Notes under the pieces: model-generated
What the model was told of the DNA's origin: nothing
The model's input: only the letters and a program-made list of their open reading frames with translations
Database searches by the model: none
Assembly: GCF_014205165.1 (NCBI RefSeq)
Contig: NZ_JACHMZ010000001.1
Coordinates: forward strand, 682,001-746,000
DNA from: Micromonospora carbonacea
Lineage (GTDB): Bacteria; Actinomycetota; Actinomycetes; Mycobacteriales; Micromonosporaceae
DNA length: 64,000 bases
Direction: 5' to 3'
Shown here: piece after piece, positions 60,125-64,000 of the stretch
Layout: each line of letters starts with the position of its first letter
Numbering within the stretch: position 1 is the stretch's first letter
Made by a program: the position numbers and the translations under genes

Positions 60125-60197
60125 CGCCTTTCCCACCCCGCATGCGCGGGCCCTTCGCCTTTCCCGCCCCGCATGCGCGGGCCCTTCGCCTTTCCGC
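60117..60197. repeat. 31-nt tandem repeat after tRNA copy 2
   Basis: Units 60117-60147 and 60148-60178 and a partial third to 60197. Each holds GGGCCCTTCGCCTTTCCC and GCATGCGC. It seems to have grown from the terminator's right arm. Confidence 0.75.
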
Positions 60198-60317
60198 CGC
60201 ACGCGCTGCCCCTCTCCACACCCCGCCGCGAGGCTCCGCGCGCCGCCGGGCACGCCGTCCGGCGAATCCCCGGCCGTCCCGCGTGCTCCACTTGCGTTCC
60301 TCGGCGAGGATGGGGGC

Positions 60318-60569
60318 ATGTCTTCGTGGAACAAGTGGTGGGGCCGGCTCAGCACGGTCCTCGGTGCGGTCGTGCTGTCGGTCTTCGTCCCGGTCGCGGC
60401 CTGGGCGTCCACCGGCACGGGTGAGCTCGTGGTGGAGGCCGCCAAGCGGCGGTCGAGGGGCGGCGGCATCGGCTTCCTCGGGCTGCTGTGCTGCCTGGTC
60501 GTCGTCGGCGGGATCGTCCTGCTGGTGGTCCTGCTCATGCGCAACCGGCGCAACCGCCCGCCGCGCTGA
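60318..60569 (+). CDS. Small membrane protein
   Basis: An 83-residue protein with an N-terminal hydrophobic segment that could be a signal peptide (LSTVLGAVVLSVFVPVAAWA), a short basic loop (AAKRRSRGGG) and a strong second transmembrane segment (IGFLGLLCCLVVVGGIVLLVVLLM), ending RNRRNRPPR. No family recognised. ATG at 60318. The shortness and the paired cysteines (CC) in the membrane are unusual but unexplained. Confidence 0.65.
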   Translation: MSSWNKWWGRLSTVLGAVVLSVFVPVAAWASTGTGELVVEAAKRRSRGGGIGFLGLLCCLVVVGGIVLLVVLLMRNRRNRPPR

Positions 60570-60871
60570 CTCCGGCGGCCCGTGGACCCGGCCCGGCCCG
60601 GGCCCGTGTGCCCGGCCCGGGCCCGTGTGCCCGGCCCGCCCCGCGTCCGCGTGCCCAACATCGCGCTCGAACCGGGAAAGAGTGGCCTCCGGCCACTCGG
60701 AGGCCACTCGATCCGCGATTGAGCACGATCTTGCCGGCGGTGACCCGAGGGCGGCCACCCGAGGGCGGCCACCCGCGGGCGCGTACCGAAAGCGGGCGCC
60801 CGGGGCCGGCGGGCACCCGAGAACGGGCACCCGCGGGCGGGCCCGGGCGGGCTGCGGGTCCTGCCGGCGGG
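60570..60871. other. 302-nt convergent intergenic region
   Basis: Low-complexity GC-rich stretch with two copies of a GGCCCGTGTGCCCGGCC unit (about 60600-60640), the hairpin at 60680-60709, and two copies of CGAGGGCGGCCACC near 60750-60780. No coding frame was convincing. Confidence 0.6.
60680..60709. terminator. Bidirectional hairpin
   Basis: 12-bp perfect arms GAGTGGCCTCCG / CGGAGGCCACTC, 6-nt loop, between the small membrane-protein gene and the convergent binding-protein gene. Confidence 0.65.
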
Positions 60872-62239
60872 TCAGGAGGCCAGGGCGGCCTCGGCCTGGG
60901 CGACGAACCGGGTGGCGGCCGCCCGGGTCCCGGCGCGGCCAGAGCGCACGCCCTCGGCCGTCTCGACCAGCAGGGCCCGGACCCGGGCGTGCCCCTTCGG
61001 CGGCGGGCCGGGGGCCGGGCCGAGCTGGTCGGCCACGGTCTCGGCGAGGGCGGCGGCGGCCTGCTGCCCCGGGTCGGCCAGGCTCTCCCGCACGTACCGG
61101 CGGATGGCGAGGTTGGGGCTCACCCCGCGTTCGTGGCCGAGGGCCAGGCCGGCGTCCATGTTGTTGGTGAGGAACTGGATGACGTCGGCCACCAGGGCGG
61201 GGTGCCGGGTGCCCCGGAAGCCCGCCCAGTACATCGAGGCGCGCGGCCACTGCGCCGCCGGTGGCCCGGGGAACGCGGCCAGGGCCAGCTCGTCCCGGGT
61301 CTGCCGGCGGAACTCGGGGAACTGGTGGGCCCAGGCGAACGACGCGGCCGTGTGGCCGGTGACCACCAGTTGCCGTCCCGGCTCGCCGCCGTCGGCCTGG
61401 TCCACCAGGGCGGCGCTCGGGGTGGCGCGCCGGGCCCGCGCGTTCTGCCACAGCTCGAACCAGTCGACCAGCTCGGTCGCGCCGAAGCCGAGCTGCCGGC
61501 CCTGGTACAGCTCGGTGCCCCCGGACCGCAGCCACAGCCAGAGCGCCCGGTGGTCCCCGGACGGGTCCATGGTGCCGGCCACCCGGCCGTCGGCGGCCCG
61601 GGTGACCCGGGCCGCCCAGTCGACGTACGCGGGCCAGGACATGCCGGTGCGGGGCTCGGCGACGCCGAGCCGGCGCAGCAGGCTGCGGTTGTAGACGAGG
61701 GCGGCGGTCGTCTGGGCGGCGGCGACCGCCACGGTGCGGCCGTCCACCTCGCCGTAGCGCGCCAGCTCCGGCGGGAGCCCCCGCAGGTCGAGCCTTTCGT
61801 CGGTGACGTACCCGCCGAGGTCGAGCAGGATCTCCCGCCGGGCGTACTCGGCGAGGACGGTGTCGTCGACCTGGATCAGGTCGGGCACATTGCCGCCGGC
61901 GGCCTGGGTGGCGAGCCGGTCGTAGTAGCCGGGCAGGCCCTGCCAGGTGACCCGGAAGCTGACCAGGTTGTTGCGGGAGGAGTAGAGCCGCAGCGCCTTC
62001 TCGGTCGTCTCGGCCCGGGCGGCGGTGCCGTACCAGAAGACCGAGAGCTCGACCGGCCCGTCCTCGACCGGGCGGTCGTCCTCCCGGCGGCCGCAGCCCG
62101 CGAGGCCGGTCGCCGCGAGCGGCGCCCCGAGCAACGCCCCGAGCAGCCGCCGCCGGCCCGGGTCCGGGCCGGTGCGGGGCGGTGGGGTACGGGCGTCGCG
62201 CACGGGTGCTCCTGGTCTGTCCGGCGGGGGTCGGACCAT
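60872..62239 (-). CDS. Extracellular solute-binding lipoprotein (sugar type)
   Basis: A 455-residue family-1 type binding protein. N-terminal RRRLLGALLGAPLAATGLAGC has a Tat-like arginine pair and a lipobox with Cys49. The mature part reads LSVFWYGTAARAETTEKALRLYSS and contains the conserved GNVPDLIQVDDTVLAEYA segment, with a substrate-binding cleft. No permease or ATPase is next to it in the window. ATG at 62239. Substrate unknown; sugars are common for the family. Confidence 0.88.
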   Translation of the reverse strand: MVRPPPDRPGAPVRDARTPPPRTGPDPGRRRLLGALLGAPLAATGLAGCGRREDDRPVEDGPVELSVFWYGTAARAETTEKALRLYSSRNNLVSFRVTWQGLPGYYDRLATQAAGGNVPDLIQVDDTVLAEYARREILLDLGGYVTDERLDLRGLPPELARYGEVDGRTVAVAAAQTTAALVYNRSLLRRLGVAEPRTGMSWPAYVDWAARVTRAADGRVAGTMDPSGDHRALWLWLRSGGTELYQGRQLGFGATELVDWFELWQNARARRATPSAALVDQADGGEPGRQLVVTGHTAASFAWAHQFPEFRRQTRDELALAAFPGPPAAQWPRASMYWAGFRGTRHPALVADVIQFLTNNMDAGLALGHERGVSPNLAIRRYVRESLADPGQQAAAALAETVADQLGPAPGPPPKGHARVRALLVETAEGVRSGRAGTRAAATRFVAQAEAALAS

Positions 62240-62319
62240 TTACACAGCCGGGGCGGGCGGGTGTCAACGGCCGCCGGCCCGACGGGTGGCCGTCCCGGGG
62301 CGTCCGCCGGCCCGTGGTG

Positions 62320-62325
62320 TACTAG
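62320..62325 (+). promoter_or_regulatory. Candidate -10 of purC
   Basis: TACTAG, 5 nt before the GTG at 62331; departs from TAnnnT at the last base. A leaderless transcript would follow. Confidence 0.35.
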
Positions 62326-62330
62326 GGCGC

Positions 62331-63164
62331 GTGGAACTTCTGCACTCGGGCAAGGTCCGGGACGTCTACGCCGACGGCGACGACCTGATCCTGGTCGCCT
62401 CCGACCGGATCTCGATCTACGACGTGGTGCTGCCGACCCCGGTGCCGGACAAGGGCCGCCTGCTCACCGCGCTGTCCCTGTGGTGGTTCGAGCAGCTCGC
62501 CGACCTGGTGCCGAACCACGTCGTCTCCGTCACGGACGTGCCGACGGAGTTCGCCGGCCGCGCGATCCGCTGCCGGCGGCTGGAGATGGTCCCGGTCGAG
62601 TGCGTCGCGCGGGGCTACCTCACCGGCGGCGGCCTCGCCGAGTACGAGCGCACCGGCGCGGTCTCCGGCGTGGCGCTGCCGAGAGGCCTGGTCGAGGCGT
62701 CGATCCTGCCCGAGCCGATCTTCACCCCGTCGACGAAGGCCCCCAAGGGCGAGCACGACGAGCCGATCACCTACCAGCAGGTGGTGGACAAGGTCGGCGC
62801 GGAGACCGCCGCGCGGCTGCGGCAGATCACCCTCGACATCTACTGCCGGGGGGCGGAGCTGGCCGCCGACCGGGGCATCCTGGTCGCCGACACCAAGATC
62901 GAGCTGGGCTGGGCGGCGGACGGCACCCTCGTCCTCGGCGACGAGGTGCTCACCTCCGACTCGTCGCGGTTCTGGCCGGCCGAGTCGTACCAGCCGGGCC
63001 GGACCCAGTTCTCCTACGACAAGCAGTACGTCCGGGACTGGGCGACCGGCGGCGGCTGGGACAAGCGGCCCCCCGCCCCCGAGGTGCCCGCCGAGGTGAT
63101 CGAGGCGACCCGGGCCCGCTACGTCGAGGTCTACGAGAAGCTCACCGGCCGCACCTGGTCCTGA
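62331..63164 (+). CDS. purC: SAICAR synthase
   Basis: Phosphoribosylaminoimidazole-succinocarboxamide synthase, ATP-dependent ligation of CAIR and aspartate in purine synthesis. The 277-residue protein begins VELLHSGKVRDVY and has the SDRISIYDVVLPTPVPDKG, VECVARGYLTGGG, FTPSTKAPKGEHDEPI and ADTKIELGW signatures. GTG at 62331. It is divergent from the sugar-binding lipoprotein and followed by the convergent glpK. Confidence 0.96.
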   Translation: MELLHSGKVRDVYADGDDLILVASDRISIYDVVLPTPVPDKGRLLTALSLWWFEQLADLVPNHVVSVTDVPTEFAGRAIRCRRLEMVPVECVARGYLTGGGLAEYERTGAVSGVALPRGLVEASILPEPIFTPSTKAPKGEHDEPITYQQVVDKVGAETAARLRQITLDIYCRGAELAADRGILVADTKIELGWAADGTLVLGDEVLTSDSSRFWPAESYQPGRTQFSYDKQYVRDWATGGGWDKRPPAPEVPAEVIEATRARYVEVYEKLTGRTWS

Positions 63165-63185
63165 CCGGCCCCGGCCCGCGGCCGG

Positions 63186-64000
63186 TCAGTCCACCCAGTC
63201 GAGGGTGCGCTGCACGGCCTTGCGCCACTGGCGCAGCTCCCGGTCCCGCTCGTCCGGGGCCATCGCGGCGGTCCACTGCGCGTCGGAGCGCCACTGGGCG
63301 CGCAGGGTGGCCAGGTCCGGCCAGAAGCCCACGGCGAGGCCCGCCGCGTACGCCGCGCCGAGGCAGGTCGTCTCGGTGATCCGGGAGCGGACCACCGGCA
63401 CGTCCAGCACGTCGGCGAGGAACTGCATGAGCAGCCCGTTCGCGGTCATCCCGCCGTCGACCCGCAGCCGGCGCAGCGCCACGTCGGAGTCGGCGTTCAT
63501 CGCGTCGACCACCTCGCGGGTCTGCCACGCCGACGCCTCCAGCGCCGCCCGGGCCAGGTGCCCCTTGGTGATGTAGCCGGTCAGCCCGGCGACCACCCCG
63601 CGCGCGTCGCTGCGCCAGTGCGGGGCGAACAGCCCGGAGAACGCCGGCACCACGTAACAGCCGCCGTTGTCGTCGACCGTGCGGGCCAGCTCCTCCACCT
63701 CGGCGGCGGTGGAGATCAGGCCGAGGTTGTCCCGCAGCCACTGCACCAGCGACCCGGTGACCGCGATCGCGCCCTCCAACGCGTACACGGCGGGCTGCCC
63801 CTCGATCCGGTACGCGAGGGTGGTCAGCAGCCCGTGCGAGGAGATGACCGGGCTCGCGCCCGTGTTGAGCAGCAGGAAGCTGCCGGTGCCGTACGTGCAC
63901 TTGGCCTCGCCGGGCTGGAAGCAGGTCTGCCCGAACAGGGCGGCCTGCTGGTCGCCGAGGGCGCTGGCCACCGGCACCCCGGCGAGCGGCCCGTCGACGG
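63186..64000 (-). CDS. glpK: Glycerol kinase, N-terminus beyond the window
   Basis: C-terminal half of a FGGY-family kinase, phosphorylating glycerol to sn-glycerol 3-phosphate. The frame is open to the right edge. Visible motifs are [34 protein letters not shown] (ATPase domain), [19 protein letters not shown] and [21 protein letters not shown], with the C-terminal [11 protein letters not shown]. It is the last gene and converges with purC. Confidence 0.93.
   Translation of the reverse strand, partial: VDGPLAGVPVASALGDQQAALFGQTCFQPGEAKCTYGTGSFLLLNTGASPVISSHGLLTTLAYRIEGQPAVYALEGAIAVTGSLVQWLRDNLGLISTAAEVEELARTVDDNGGCYVVPAFSGLFAPHWRSDARGVVAGLTGYITKGHLARAALEASAWQTREVVDAMNADSDVALRRLRVDGGMTANGLLMQFLADVLDVPVVRSRITETTCLGAAYAAGLAVGFWPDLATLRAQWRSDAQWTAAMAPDERDRELRQWRKAVQRTLDWVD

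Noticed and set aside
60067..60291. Minus-strand small ORFs over the second tRNA
   Set aside because: They translate the tandem repeat and the tRNA antisense; no ribosome-binding site or family.
1..64000. Insertion sequence, prophage or integrative element
   Set aside because: No transposase, integrase, phage structural gene or target-site duplication was found.

Overview
This window is a very GC-rich actinomycete chromosome segment, most probably from a Micromonospora-type member of the Micromonosporaceae. The evidence is the gene content (mycothiol deacetylase mshB, mycoredoxin, adnAB instead of recBCD/addAB, a WhiB7 regulator, F420-type oxidoreductases, DUF397/XRE pairs), frequent GTG/TTG starts and frequent leaderless promoters. 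The assignment comes from recognising protein families and intergenic repeats, not from a database search.

Layout. 1-3.3 kb: a translationally overlapped operon of a cytochrome P450 (cut by the window edge), a short squalene-cyclase/prenyltransferase-repeat protein and an F420-type LLM oxidoreductase, which looks like the right end of a small terpenoid-type biosynthetic locus. 3.4-12.7 kb: S9 peptidase, mshB with membrane proteins, a GNAT, then fdxA-dapC-tyrA (ferredoxin, lysine/diaminopimelate, tyrosine), a SIMPL-domain protein and a P-loop kinase. 13-19.8 kb: a large polytopic membrane protein with lipase-like motifs, a sugar O-acetyltransferase and a 1128-residue secreted subtilase. 19.9-31.1 kb: divergent dapD/dapE, two LOG-family proteins and the double-strand-break repair pair adnA-adnB. 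31.2-33.6 kb: cold-shock protein plus DEAD-box helicase. 33.7-38.2 kb: an SsuABC-like sulfonate/taurine-type ABC transporter with an Rrf2 regulator, divergent from an SsuD-like monooxygenase; two copies of a matching operator lie in the shared promoter region. 38.2-48.8 kb: two M16 peptidases, nudC, a DUF397/XRE pair, an MFS exporter, mycoredoxin, uvrD2 and whiB7 with a long leader. 49-60 kb: ABC1 kinase, an orphan ThiF/TOMM-type E1-like protein, M48-like peptidase, nucleotidyltransferase-like protein, DUF2342 metalloprotease, PDZ/Lon-like protease, UPF0182 membrane protein and two identical initiator tRNAs. 60-64 kb: a small membrane protein, sugar-type binding lipoprotein, purC and the C-terminal part of glpK.

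The stretch adnA-adnB ... nudC-mrx1-uvrD2-whiB7-ABC1 kinase ... DUF2342-PDZ protease-UPF0182 has the same members as a conserved block I know from mycobacteria, so this part is core genome. The strongest regulatory structures are the whiB7 leader (an open reading frame, an antiterminator and a mutually exclusive intrinsic terminator), the paired Rrf2-type operators, a cluster of three DnaA boxes in front of the ThiF-like gene, a symmetric overlapping -10 pair between dapD and dapE, and a series of leaderless promoters (TAnnnT 6-7 nt before the start codon). Intergenic regions hold many perfect hairpins and several repeat elements. I saw no CRISPR array, rRNA, insertion sequence or prophage.
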